Shown here piece after piece: positions 1 through 11,463 of a DNA stretch of 64,000 bases. The number at the start of each line of letters is the position of its first letter. Within the stretch, counting starts at the first letter, position 1. The position numbers and the translations under genes were made by a program. The stretch is from Aplysia californica. Its lineage: Eukaryota; Mollusca; Gastropoda; Aplysiida; Aplysiidae. The stretch lies in assembly GCF_000002075.1 (NCBI RefSeq), contig NW_004797289.1, forward strand, positions 1,426,613 to 1,490,612. Direction: 5' to 3'. Under the pieces are notes generated by a model. The model did not search any database and was not told where the DNA came from. It saw only the letters and a list, made by a program, of their open reading frames with translations.

Positions 1-5
1 GATGA

Positions 6-53
<48 letters not shown>
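1..53. repeat. (GAT)n microsatellite
   Basis: A run of GAT triplets opens the window and is likely cut by its edge. It may be the tail of a LINE, because LINE 3' ends elsewhere in this window carry short GAT runs. Confidence 0.9.
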
Positions 54-54
<1 letters not shown>

Positions 55-60
55 GGATGA

Positions 61-1238
61 GTGCATCGTGGTGAATGAAGAATCTATACCTTGTTCCCAT
101 AGTCTTATTGTTTTTAATCACGTTCCCGAAGAAGCCCATGATACATACTGAGCTAACTGGGGTACATAACCAATCGGTATTTTTATAGAAGCACTCCCGT
201 TTCGCGTCACATCCACTACCGGAAGTCAGCTCCTTCACCACTTTAGTGCCATCGGATATACGAATAAGGTCAGTTTTTTAAAAGTTCAGGTTTAGTTTAA
301 GGATTTTTCTTTGATAATGCATGCTTTTATAGACATTAGGTGGGTTTCAGAGGGTCTCCCCCTGACGTGCGAGTACGTGAAATTAAATGCCGTTACATCT
401 AAACTAACAATTTGCGACGTTTTTCAAATTTTTCAATGCTAAAATCGTGTTCATGCCCTAAAAAACATATAAAAAGCTACAAAATAATACCCTTTATGAG
501 ACGGGAGGGTTTCTATAAATTTACCAAGAAATCAAACGTTACAATATTGTTTTTGATTTTGCAGCTTCGCAAAGTGTCTTCTCTCTTTCTTTTTTTTTTT
601 TTTTTTTTTTGGGGGGGGGGGTCACATGCACAGTCAATTATTAAACTCATAAAATCACACGGAAAATAGCAAATAGTTTCTGGACAAAGGGGGCATCTAA
701 ACATTCGAGTCTCATTATTATAAAACTGACCGTTGTACCAGGAGTCTTGTCCTTTGTTGGGTTTCTTCTGTCTAGTTTTGGTGCTACACCGAGAGCTCAT
801 GTCGATTGTCTACTCATTCACGTTTGAGCAACTGCCCGTCCGTCAGATAGATGTGCTGTATTCTACCCCTTCTAGCACTTACAAGCTTTTGTCGGGGTAA
901 AACGAAAAAGATGTCTAAATAAATGGATTTTTGGAACTCTTATTCAAGCAGGTGTTTATCTCTGTCATATCTACACCATGAAGAAACTTGAAGCAGTAAA
1001 AAAATATTTTCCCGTTCATCCTTCGCAACATCCAGTGCGTTCATTAGACTCACAACACATCCGAGAGCTGGATTTCCCGCATTATACAGTAGATCTACGT
1101 CCTGTAATTCGGTGCAAATTCCAGGGCCAGAAACATAATTTGGAACCATAGGCATCTTGCACTCAATTCTGATCACAAGGTTTTTGTTTTTTTAAAGTAG
1201 GCTATCATTGTATGCCTGTTTGGACGCTGAATTCCACC
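61..1238. other. No confident gene; candidate minus-strand reading frame
   Basis: No domain is recognised here. A poly-T then poly-G run lies near 588-620. On the minus strand, 940-1176 is open for 78 codons with a protein-like composition (for example NPALGCVVSLMNALDVAKDE) and ends in a normal stop, so it could be the last exon of an unrecognised gene. There is no second exon or homology to support it. Confidence 0.25.
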
Positions 1239-1251
1239 AAAGATCATATTT

Positions 1252-1767
1252 GGGGGCTCTCGTGGCCTAGAGGTTAAGGTGTTGGCCTCTCATTTAAAGG
1301 TCCCGGGTTCGAATCCGGGTAGTGACCGAAACATGTTCTTCTCTAAATTTGTCTCCTTTCACCTCCTTTCCTGCTCTCTAGCAATGTTCTGTCGTCTGCT
1401 TTCGTCTCCTCTTTCTGCCCCCACTCCCTCATCTCCTTTGCCCCCCTCCTCTGGGCTCCTGATTCTTTCTACAGCCTTTCTACTGCTACTCCTTGGCTTC
1501 TTACTGCTGTCTTTCAGCCACACCCCCTGATCTTAAGGTAGGGAAGACCTACACCTAGCCTTCTCCGACAAGGGCGAAAATTCTCGGAGGGCCCGTGTGC
1601 AAGTTGCGCTCGTTAAAGATTCCTTGGTGGTCTAAAATCGATAAGAGTAGGCTTCGGCCGCCACCCGGGCAAAATTCAAAATTTCCTACCAACTGAAAAA
1701 GTTTTATGTGTCCCGCGCGCTCCTATGACCTTATGCAGTTGCGAGCGCCGTAAAACACAAAAACAAA
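1252..1767 (+). mobile_element. tRNA-derived SINE, family 1, copy 1
   Basis: A tRNA-like head carries an A-box-like GTGGCCTAGAGGTTAAGG and a B-box GGTTCGAATCC. A body of about 430 bp follows and ends GCGAGCGCCGTAAAACA plus an A-rich tail. The copy is flanked by an 11-bp target-site duplication, AAAGATCATAT, at 1239-1249 and 1768-1778. It shares head, body and end with the copies at 25638 and 41821. Confidence 0.9.
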
Positions 1768-1922
1768 AAAGATCATATCTTATACTACAACTACAAGACA
1801 GTTCTCTATTTGAGCAAATAAAAAAGGCTTAATCAAAATCGCTGGTGAACACGCCAGAGAATTCGCGTGGACTTGGCGAATAGCTGACGATGGAAATTGA
1901 AGTATAGGAAGTATGCATTATA

Positions 1923-2508
1923 CAGACTTCAGCATAAGTTAAGGACCACTTGCAAACACTCTGAGTGGTCTTCTTGGGTTGACCTGCACGTGGTCGTTCT
2001 TGGACTGATCCAGTGGCTTGATGGCGCTGCCTCAAGGGGACAATGACAGAGTGTGACACTGCAAGCCTTTTGGGAACTTCTCGGGCTCCAACTCCATCCT
2101 GCAGCCTTGCCATTGCTTTGGCACGACCAAAGTCTCTCAGCTTTCGTATTGGTGGCACGTTGATACGATACTGGATTTTGCGCAAAGGGCGCTTATATTG
2201 CCACCAAAGTGAGCACAATTCGAGACCGTACGTCCGTTTATGACGTGCACCATAAATTTAAACTGAGGAATCTCCGTGGTGTCTCACACAAGTCGACAAA
2301 AAACAGCAAATTTGGCTAAAATTTCCGGAGGATTTCTATGCAGCACGCGAAGGTTTTGCCTCTTTTAGAAGCATTGCAGTACGCATTGGCAACCCATTAA
2401 CACTTTCAGAGCAAACAAATTTTGAAACATTCCTTGCTGTCTTCTTTTCGGATTTTTTAAAAACCAGGGCTGTCTGTCAAGGTGGTCCTGTACTTGTTGT
2501 GAAGTCTG
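1923..2508 (-). mobile_element. Internally deleted Tc1/mariner-like transposon, copy 1
   Basis: Inverted ends begin CAGACTTC and end GAAGTCTG, with TA on both outer sides. On the minus strand the interior encodes only the N-terminal helix-turn-helix of a Tc1-type transposase ([20 protein letters not shown], later RPRAGQPKKTT). There is no room for the DDE catalytic domain, so this is a non-autonomous derivative. A sister copy lies at 18751-19326. Confidence 0.85.
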
Positions 2509-2510
2509 TA

Positions 2511-3060
2511 AGTATAACAGGGTGACATCGTCACTTGATACTGTGCTCTCAAGGCAGTTTCATGCAATACAATTGCAATTATTTAGTAGAATTCTGTCTT
2601 GAACTTACAATGAATGTAGCAACAAATAAAGTAGTCGTGGGCTTAATAAAATTATTTACAACATTGTTAGATCCCGATTTATTGACACCTCTTCTCACTG
2701 CTTTTTCCTATCGGTCGGGTCACTACAGTGAAAAGTGTGGTGGAGGACTTGAGCTTATATTCATTCCATTCAACGATGTATAGATCAGAAGTTAAAAAAT
2801 ATATCAGCAGGGCAAAAACCTAACGGTAGTACGCAATTGCAATAATTTAACTGTTTTTCAAACTAAAAATTATAACAGAAGTGCTACTTTACCTAAGATT
2901 CTAGAATCTTTTTACTTTACTGACCAATAAACGCAATGTCTTCAAAATAGCGATAGAAGCGCCATCTGGGAATTACCGCCAACACGAGCACTTTTTCTAG
3001 CGAAGTGAACAGTCTCGTTGTTTAGTATCTCTGCCTGTAGGCCCTACTCCATTCCGCATG
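2511..3060. other. No gene seen
   Basis: AT-rich sequence with no recognisable repeat or coding signal. Confidence 0.5.
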
Positions 3061-3066
3061 GGAATC

Positions 3067-3069
<3 letters not shown>

Positions 3070-3129
<60 letters not shown>

Positions 3130-3150
3130 CATTATTATTGTCATCATTAT
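3070..3150. repeat. (ATT)n microsatellite
   Basis: A perfect then slightly degraded ATT array. Apparent poly-Leu and poly-Asn reading frames here are artefacts of the array. Confidence 0.95.
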
Positions 3151-3330
3151 TTATTTTTAGGGGAGTTGTTTCTTTGTCTGTCTGTTTGTTTATTATTTGT
3201 TTGTTTGTTTTATTGAGTGCCTTTGACCGTCTGCTCTGATTCTGAATCCAATACCACATAATATTCTTTGCACCCACTCAACCCGGTTGACCCTGATGGG
3301 CATGGTCAAAGCAGCCCGTTCCGTTGACTC

Positions 3331-6300
3331 ATCATCATCATCCAGTGCCAGATCTGCGACAGACATCTGCGATCATGGTTCTCCGTTCATTCCTTTGCTC
3401 GGATGCTCATAAAAAAGCTGCGTTTCACTGATGTTTTCCTGTTTCCCATTTGTTTAGGTTCCCTAAGTAGGTTGCTCTGGGCCTACCCCTGCCTCGTTTG
3501 CCTTCAATTTTGACAGTGAAAGCTAGATGTTCAAGACCCGTATGTCTATTCAGGTGTCCCAAAAGCTGCATTTGTGGTTTCCTGATTGTTTTTAACAGTG
3601 AGCCCCCCACGTGGGCTTCATCAAGCCCTACCAGTCCGGTATCTCAATTGATTTCTTTTCCTTCCACGATACTCTTAACAGTCTCCTAAGAAACCACATT
3701 TCTGTGGCTTCTATTTTATTTTCCCTGTCTTTAGTGATTGTCCAGCATTCGCAGCCATATAGAAGGGTTGACCATACAGAGCATTTCAGAACTTTCATTT
3801 TTGGTCGTCATTGAAATGTTTCTTTTTTTTCAGGATTGGGCTCATTTTATTGAAACTAGCCTTAGCCATAGTAATTCTCCGTTTTATTTCTGTGGAATAT
3901 TTGGCATCAGAGATGTTATCGTATATCCTAGATATTTAAACTCTTCGACTTGTTTGATCTTTTCACCTTTGCTAATGAGATTAGAAATTACAACTAGGAT
4001 TTGCTGGGGTTTTTTTTTATATTACCATGCTATCTGTTCTCTTTACATTCAACAGTAGTCCTTTGCGTTCACTTTCGGTTAATACAACAGTATCCAGAAG
4101 CAATTGAAGGTCCTTTTCTGGGTCTGCTATTAAAACTGTGTCATCGGCATATCTGATGTTATTAATATTTTCTCCATTTACTTTGAGACGTGGACATTCT
4201 TCCATGTTTCTAAGGATTTCTTCACTGTACATATGTTAAAGTGGTCTGCTGACATAACACTTCCTTCCCTCACTCCTCTTCTATTCTGCTTATATTCATT
4301 GTATTCTCCATTAATGGGTACAGCAGCGTATTGGTCCCAGTACAAATTCCTGATAATTCTTAGATATTTTCATTCCAACATTTTAAATAGCTCATCATAT
4401 CTAACTTTACCGAACGCCTTTAAATAATCTATAAAACATAAATGCAGATCTTTCTATGCGTCAATGCATCTTTCCATTAACATTGTTACGGTGAATATAG
4501 CATTTCTGGTGCCTGTGTCAGGAACAAAGCCGAATTGTGTTTTAGATATCTCTGGTCTTACACTTCTTCTCAATCTTCCAATTAGTGCTCGCAGCAACAT
4601 TTTTGTAAAATGACCCAAAAGGCTAATTGTTCTATGCATATCACACTCAGTGGCACCTGGAGTTTTAGGTAAAGCTATAACAACTGACTTCATCATATCT
4701 TCTGGGATCTCACCGCTGTCATAAATCGCATTTAGGAGCTTTGTTGTTATTTCAGTGCTTGTTCTTCAAGTGCGACAATCACTTCAACTGGGATATTATC
4801 TGGCCCTGTGGCTTTTTTTTCTTTTCATTTTCCTAATGGCAGCTTGTACTTCTGGTTTCAGTATTGATGGTCCATTCATTTCATTCTTTATTACCGGTTT
4901 TTCTCCTCTATTATCTTTGAAAAGTTCTATATATTCTGACCATCTGTTTAAGACATCACCATTGTCCATTAAAATATCTCCTCCTTTTAATCTTATGCAT
5001 CCTGTATTTGAGCAGACTTTTATCCCACTAACTTCTTTGATTTTGGAATGCATGTATTTGCTGTCTTAGTTTTGGTTTTTCTCTATTTGTTGACACTGAT
5101 CATTTATCCATGTTTCTTTTGATTCGTTGCATTTTGTCTTTAATTCCCTTTTAAAGATGTTGTACTTTTCCATATTTGATTTTTCATCCTTTTTTAATTT
5201 TCTATTTTAGCTTTCGGGGGAGATTTTCTTCAAGAGCTTCCATTATTGAGCCTTTCAATTTCCTCCATAGCTCTTCCGATTTAGTCATGTTTTCCAGAGG
5301 TTGAAATTAATTGCTTACATATATGGAGAAACGTTCTTTCAGTTCTAGATTTGTCTTTAAAAGATCTGTCAGATTTTGGTTGGTACTTTGACTTTTTAAG
5401 TTTCTTCGGTCTCATCTGCATTTTACACGTAACTGGTACATGGTCACTATCACAGTCTGCTCCCAGCAGAGATTTAGACAATTTAATTGCATTTCTAAAA
5501 CGTTTCTGAATAAGTATGAAATCTATATGATAATTTCTACTTCTATCGCAAGGACTCTTCCAAGTGTATCGTCTTCTTGGGTGATTTTCATAACAGGTGT
5601 TTGAGATCATAAAATCATTTTCTCTGCACCATTCTATCCGTCGTTCCCCGCGTTCATTCTCGTTACCCAGTCCCCATGGCCCAACTATATTATGATCATC
5701 TATACGTGTACATCTTACTTTGGCATTTAAGTCCCCCATGACTACTTTAACATCTTGTGATTTTAACTGTCTCATTGCCTTATCAATGTCTTCATAAAAT
5801 GTCTCAATTTCTTCGTTGTCATGCTCTTGTGTTGATGTAAAGATTTGGATGACACCTATGAGAAAAGGTTTTTCTTCTAATTTAGCCATGATTCCCCCAA
5901 AAAAACATTTGATGCTCTTTGCAGTTGCTTCGTCATATAAAATTCCGACTCCTCTTTTATGGGTTTTTCCTCCTGACCCGTAGGATTATGCGATTGTGCG
6001 GCCGCGTTTTTTTCGCTTAATTCTGCGACGTTTGCAGAATTTTGGATTCTCCTCATTTTTTCACGTTTCTTTCCTTTTTTTCCCATCTAAACAATTAACG
6101 CCCCGCCAAGTGAGTAAAGGGACGTAATCACAGTAAAAAGTCTCATTTAAGTGAAAAGTTGGTTATTTCCCTTGTTAGAAGATCTTGGTATGGGTTGTGA
6201 TTTTGTTCCTTGAGCATGTTCAATTTTTCAATCCATCAAAAGTTGTTGTTCTCATGTCTGCTGATGTTTCATGTTTGACTGGTGTCTCTGGTTTTAGTAA

Positions 6301-6755
6301 TGTGCAGGCATCTGAGGTCCAGATGTCCCTTTTTTAAAAACATTTTTCTTTCCTCTATATATATATCTAGATCTACAGCTGAAAGTTACAGAGATTTAAA
6401 TATTTTTGTTGTTGTTTTTTTTTTTTAAACTGATGTGTATTGTTTTCTTTTCCAAATACACAGCAAATTACTGATACTGAAATGTTCTGTTTTCAATTTT
6501 TCTGTACATAAAACATGAAAATCGTGAAACTTCATGTTAAAAAAGTGCAAAACATGTCGCGAATGGTGTTACGGTAACTTGCATAATTTTTTTAATGATT
6601 TTGCTTTTTTGGGGGGGCATAATTTGGCCTTCAAAGTGTGCATAATTCTACGGGGACAGATCTATATAATTGTTTTGGATCCTCTTTTAAAATAGTCTGC
6701 CCCTTCCCATCTAATTTCTGAAAGTGAAAGGCCTAACATAAAATTCTGTCCCAGT
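3331..6755 (-). mobile_element. LINE (non-LTR retrotransposon) with EEP endonuclease and reverse transcriptase, degenerate
   Basis: Read on the minus strand, the order is endonuclease then reverse transcriptase then C-terminal tail. Endonuclease pieces include LSEIRWEGADYFKRGSKT (about 6670-6740), VVMGDLNAKV and RNYHIDFILIQKRFRNAI, with DCDSDHVPVTCKM (5281-5889). RT pieces include NNIRYADDTVLIADPEKDL (4017-4232) and FGFVPDTGTRNAI (4454-4696). The tail has EGKRGRGRPRATYL (3425-3610). The 3' end is near a CATCATCATCATCC run. The frame is broken repeatedly and an unrelated element of about 685 bp sits inside (5973-6657). The family resembles RTE/craniofacial-development-protein-2-type LINEs; the exact clade is unproven. 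Confidence 0.85.
5973..6657. mobile_element. TIR-like element inserted in the LINE
   Basis: The LINE endonuclease reads continuously on both sides of this block (SKTI on one side, GGKTHKRGVGIL on the other), so the block is an insertion. Its ends look inverted: TAGGATTATGCGATTGTG on the left and the reverse complement of GTAGAATTATGCACAC on the right. Positions 5973-6316 match 6753-7101 closely. Superfamily and exact boundaries are unknown. Confidence 0.55.
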
Positions 6756-7105
6756 AGGATTATGCGATTGTGCGGCCGCGGCGAGGCCGCGTTTTTTCGC
6801 ATAATTCTGCAATATTTCCATAATTTTGGATTCGCCGCGGTTTTTTTTTTTCCTTTTTTTTTCACAAAACAATTAATAACGCCTCGTCATGTGACTAAAG
6901 GGAAATAATCACCGTAATAAGTCTCATTTAAGTGACAAGTTGGTTATTTCCCTTGTTAGAAGATCTTGATTACATTATGGGTTGGGATTTTGTTCCTTGA
7001 GCATGTTCAATTTTTCAATCAATCAAAAGTTTTTGTTCTCATGTCTGCTGATGTTTCATGTTTGACAGGTGTCCCTGGTTTTAGTAATGGGCCAGCATCA
7101 GAAAA
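6753..7105. repeat. Second copy of the 5973-6316 repeat
   Basis: Begins TAGGATTATGCGATTGTGCG and then follows the first copy almost base for base through the TGCTGATGTTTCATGTTTGA stretch. It adds a GC-rich inverted GCGGCCGC segment near 6771-6790. No matching right end is evident, so this copy is either longer or truncated. Confidence 0.75.
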
Positions 7106-7531
7106 ACTTGAGTCTTCTGCATGCAATAGCAGTGCACCTAACCCTACACAACACAGATGCCAGCAGACTGAATTGAGGATCGCTTAATAATATTATTATT
7201 TCTTCACTTGAGTGTCGAAACAGCTTAAAATGTATTAGGCCAGAGGTTGTCGTTTTAACATAGCGGCTAGCGAGTACAATGACGGGCAAGAGGTTACGAG
7301 CAAGTGATCGTGTAAACGTACACACTTATCGAGACAATATTGACCATTCAGGAGGCTGGCTGCTTCAACCGCATTTGTCACGGCCAATCCAGACTGCGAG
7401 GACAACAGACAGAAAAACAGATACTCAAGAAAATTTACCTTTCCACTACGAGGAATCAAGCTCACATCTCCTGCCTGTGCTCATGGGTAAGAGCAATAAC
7501 TTCGGATGAAGCAGCACAGGATTCAATCAAC

Positions 7532-7534
<3 letters not shown>

Positions 7535-7579
<45 letters not shown>

Positions 7580-7612
7580 AGAGGGATAGAGAAAGAGAGA
7601 GAAAGAGAGAGA
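7535..7612. repeat. (AG)n microsatellite
   Basis: Purine array of GA dinucleotides with short G interruptions. The Ser/Leu-rich and Arg/Glu-rich frames over it are artefacts. Confidence 0.95.
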
Positions 7613-8384
7613 AGTTGCTGCCGGATTAAGCGATTCCAAAAATCTCACGGGCCAGAGCCGAAGAACATTGGGCGGAATCAGTTGAAATACCCAAGCTCTC
7701 AAAAGTGAAGAGTGAGGCTGAAACTGAAACTGTATAACGCAAGTCACCCAAGGGTGTTTCAGATAATTTCATGGGATAACATAGTAGTCCTGTGGCTTCC
7801 ATCTGGGCCAAAAGCTACTGATTTAAATTTTCAAAATGACAGTTTTGCTTGTACTTGTATCAATTGTAACCTCACCACAGGCCACATTATTTAATTATTG
7901 GGTTAACTCAAAAGACCAGGCAAACTGCTCGTGGGCCAGATGTGGCCGTAGTTTGCCAATACCCGGTGTAGAAGATTTGGGTTTGAGTAAAGAGAAGCAT
8001 CCAATCACTTGGTGAAGGAGAAAAAAAAAAGATATACAGATATACAGACAGAAACAATAGAGGGAAATAAAAGAGTAGGACTAACTATGGCGACCCCAAC
8101 CACCTGATGGGTATAGGAGAACCTCTAGGTGAGGTGAGACTCCCTAACAGTTGATGGCAAAGTTCAACTACAAGTGTCAGCATCCTGTACTCCAGGTCAA
8201 ACAAACCCTCATAGAGAAACCAAAATCTGAACAACATTTGAAAATGTGTGGATTCAAAATGATGTTCAACCAAGAGGAAAAAACCCAGTAAAAATCATGC
8301 TCAAATCCCAGCCGTCAGGGCGCTGCACAGTGGCGACCGACAGTGGCATTGTTTGTAAACTGTTCTGTATTTGTGTAATAGTGT

Positions 8385-8465
8385 GTATTTATGTATGTAT
8401 TTATGTATGTATGTATTTATGTATGTACGTATTTATAATTATGTATTTATGTATGTATGTTTGCC
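8385..8465. repeat. (TATG)n tetranucleotide array
   Basis: Degenerate repeats of TATG/TATT. Confidence 0.85.
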
Positions 8466-8504
8466 ATTGTAAAACAAAGTGCCCTTCTGGGACAAATTAA
8501 AGTG

Positions 8505-8506
8505 TA

Positions 8507-8557
<51 letters not shown>

Positions 8558-8558
8558 G
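8505..8558. repeat. (ATT)n microsatellite
   Basis: Perfect ATT array following GGGACAAATTAAAGTGTAAT, which resembles the 3' end of a retroposon. Confidence 0.9.
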
Positions 8559-9051
8559 TCTTGACATTTACTTTAGCCGCATACAGTAGAAACTACACAC
8601 AAAATTTCATATTTGTTAGAAAAAACTATTTATTCCCTCTCTTCAGCCACCCGCATATTAGTTCTTAGACAACATAATGCTTTTTTTTCAAGCATTTAGT
8701 TCCTAGCCGGGTTCCTGTGAATACAGATGATGGACTGTTACTGATCATACTAACTTTGAGTACACATTCCTTGTTATTCTCAGAGACAGAGAAAGGTCAA
8801 AACCTTATGAACTCCTGTGTATGCAGAATGTAGGATAAAGCACAACTTTGACGTTAATAATGAGTACCCAAGAAAATTTGGTCTGATTCATCAGGTTCAG
8901 AGTGAAATATCCAATAATTTATCCCAACCAAAATTGCAGAAACTACTTGCAAAAAATAACAGAGTACCTCCTAAAACTGTTTAATTTAGCCACTGAATAA
9001 AAGAACCTCTAACAAGCAAGGAAAAATTGTTATCTAGAGGCAAATCAGTTA

Positions 9052-9384
9052 CAGTAGTCTCCGCCTAAACACACGCCATACAAAAGTACGCTCCACTCAA
9101 ACGCACGCTTTCGTCATCTGACGGGTTTTTTACTATATAATTTAGACGTACAAACGTACAGTCACTCCCTCTAAACGCACGCTCAGATCAGCGAAACACG
9201 CTGACAGGAAAAGCTTGACTAAGGAAAATTTTCACTACGACAAGCCTAGAAAACCTGATATTTGGTGAGACTGCCCCTTACGCCAAACAAAGAGAGTATT
9301 GGACAGCGCTTTCACACCCAACTTACCACCGACACATAGGTCTAGGACTGGTCGGTGAAATGTTGGGGGGTTGGGGGACTACTG
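9052..9384. mobile_element. pogo/Tigger-like MITE
   Basis: Inverted ends CAGTAGTC and GACTACTG are each bordered by TA (9050-9051 and 9385-9386). This is the arrangement of pogo/Tigger members of the Tc1/mariner superfamily. The interior has repeated AAACGCACGC motifs and no transposase frame. Confidence 0.7.
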
Positions 9385-9609
9385 TATACAAAAGGACAAG
9401 AAACTTGTAGACCGGACCAGAAGTATAGTGTGGGCGAGGGGAATGAGACGACATAGAAGGGAAGGACTAAAGCATGTCTAAACAAATTACTGCATCATTA
9501 AATAGCTCATTTTAAAGCTATCCACCCCACCCATAAAATAATACAAGATAAGATCCCGTTCGAGATAAAATCTAAAAATGGAACTCAAGACGAAACACCA
9601 TGTGTTTTA

Positions 9610-11136
9610 TGCCTTGGTACACATTTATTCACAAATTCAGATAGGACTTGACAAACACTACAAGAACAAAGAATAAAATCATCAGTGAGACTGCACCACA
9701 GAGAATGCACTCACTCAAAGCACCCAATGACCCCAACGGGGGATCCCCCTCCCCCATACACACATCAGTATCTTCATTAACATAGTCACGGTAACATCTT
9801 GAAAATAAGAACAGATCCAGTTGAAATGTGACACCTTAAGTCTTAAGGATTTGAAACTATTTCCTTAACCAGTCAAAACAAAAAAAAGATACAAAAGAGA
9901 GAATAAAGAGAAATCAAATGCTACTGTAAAGGGAAGTTTCTGCTAAACGATGAACGACTGTTGTCATGAAACACATGACTCATTGTACAAAAGTTTCTGT
10001 ACTCTCTGACTGTGATAAAGCAAATTCTCAGACAATCTTCGACCAGGCACTCACCAAATTCTATTTATGTGAAGAAAAATCAATGTCAACATTTTTTGTC
10101 AGATAATTACAGCATATACAACATGATCAATGAATGAGGGTTTTTGATTACCAACTCTCCTCACAAGTACAGAATATACACATTCTACAAAAAAAAAAAT
10201 ACACAGCAATATGCAAAGCTCTGTTCTTTCAACAGAACACATTATAAGACCAGTAAGTTGGAAATTTTCTCCAGAAATCACAGTTCCACCAGACACGCAG
10301 CAAGCACAAATATTCTATCATTTGTTCAAAACACATTATATTTCACAGAATTTAATATATAATATGCCTCATCACCAAACGTTCAGTTGTACTAGTCTCA
10401 AACTCATTATTTCTCATACTTTCTGTCTGTTGAGTCTCGGTGACAGCAAAGATCAATAAATACCCACTCACACTTAGAACTTGGCATCTGGGAGCAGGAG
10501 GGTAAAGCTTAATAGAGCAATCTTCCAAACACAACCGAAACCTCCCTCCAGCACATGACTTATCTTTCCATTCGCTGCCAGTCCTATCCGCAACAAGTTC
10601 GGTTCTGCATTTTAAGGGTGTACAGGAGCCCAATACCCCCCCCCCCCTCCCAAGCCTCGTAATGAGTGTGAAGTCTGCCCTATGGCAAGCCCGAAGACGA
10701 ATGAATTTCATGAACTGTGTTCCTCAGCTCAACACTAAATGTTGGAGAAACAATAGCAGTGGGATTTGGGTGAAACACATAAACACTTACTGGACTATAT
10801 CCAAAAACGCAAAATTAATGTCATGTACAGGAATTTCACTGCTCCAAGTAAAAAGAAGCACACCAACACATCAATAATCGTTCGGCGCAGTAGAGAGAAA
10901 AAAAGAAGAGACAGACGTAACAGAAGGATACCAAAGAAGAAGTAGGGCCTGTCAGTGAGGCACTGTCCAACAACCTGCCATCACATTCATAAACTGGCAA
11001 GAAACGAACAAAACCCAGTAAATCAAAGACCTCAGAAATTTTCAAAAGATTCTTTAACAAGGCACCCCAAAGGCAGATCAACGGCCAGTCCACAAACCAC
11101 GATAATACTACTCTGCAGAGGCTTTCGATTCCTGTA
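9610..11136 (-). other. Probable 3' UTR of the SENP6/7-like gene
   Basis: This stretch follows the stop codon at 11137-11139, holds no recognisable gene or transposon, and ends near an AATAAA on the minus strand. It contains a poly-C run near 10637-10648. The extent is inferred from the poly(A) signal only. Confidence 0.45.
9624..9629 (-). terminator. Candidate polyadenylation signal AATAAA
   Basis: TTTATT on the plus strand gives AATAAA on the minus strand, about 1.5 kb downstream of the SENP stop codon. Transcript ends are unknown. Confidence 0.4.
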
Positions 11137-11463
11137 CTACGATGTGTTCTCCTCCTCTTCTTCCTGTTCCTTTTCCTGCGATTCCATCATCGTCGCTTCC
11201 TCTGGCAAAGGCGGTGGCATCTCCTCCTCCCCTTCTTCTTCTTCTTCCTGAGACATTGGCATGGCAGCCGCAGCACCAAAGTCAGCTTTGCTCATATCTC
11301 CGGCAACAGAAGAGTTAGAGCTCTCGTCATCCCGGCTCATTCCAGGCACCAGATTTTCAGGTCCTGGCATCATCTCTGCCATAGATGGGCCTGGCTTATG
11401 AGGCATGGGCTCTCTCGGCACAGACTCATACATGATCTCTAATACACGTGAGTCTCCTCTTTC
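11137..11463 (-). CDS. SENP6/7: SENP6/7-like exon 25 (C-terminal, stop)
   Basis: Acceptor TTGCAG precedes GAA AGA GGA. It encodes 108 residues starting ERGDSRV and then a Met/Pro-rich and Glu-rich tail ([21 protein letters not shown]) with a TAG stop. The tail is low complexity and matches no SENP feature I know. Phase 0 fits exon 24, but it fits the nested signal-peptide exon at 12998 equally well. Confidence 0.75.
   Translation of the reverse strand, partial: ERGDSRVLEIMYESVPREPMPHKPGPSMAEMMPGPENLVPGMSRDDESSNSSVAGDMSKADFGAAAAMPMSQEEEEEGEEEMPPPLPEEATMMESQEKEQEEEEENTS

Larger units (their letters stand above)
7106..9049. other. Repeat-rich intergenic stretch, no gene
   Basis: Contents: a SINE-body-like piece (about 7330-7470, similar to 36500-36600), an (AG)n array (7535-7610), a short degraded transposon-like piece (7915-7975), dispersed family B (7985-8110), a (TATG)n array (8385-8465) and an (ATT)n array (8505-8560). 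I see no coding evidence. Confidence 0.6.

Noticed and set aside
513-800. Minus-strand frame with CPLCPETICYF
   Set aside because: Resembles a zinc finger by chance spacing, but runs into a poly-purine tract and lacks the remaining ligands.
1279-1530. Hydrophobic 83-residue frame with Ser/Pro/Leu stretch
   Set aside because: Lies within the family 1 SINE; the parallel frames at 25614 and 42059 are the same SINE body.
3018-3277. Poly-Leu and poly-Asn reading frames
   Set aside because: They are translations of the (ATT)n microsatellite, not genes.
7523-7747. Ser/Leu-rich and Arg/Glu-rich frames
   Set aside because: They are generated by the (AG)n array; the same applies to 41361-41681.
10352-10711. 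119-residue minus-strand frame below the SENP stop
   Set aside because: Cysteines and length are suggestive, but there is no start context, splice signal or recognisable domain; treated as 3' UTR.
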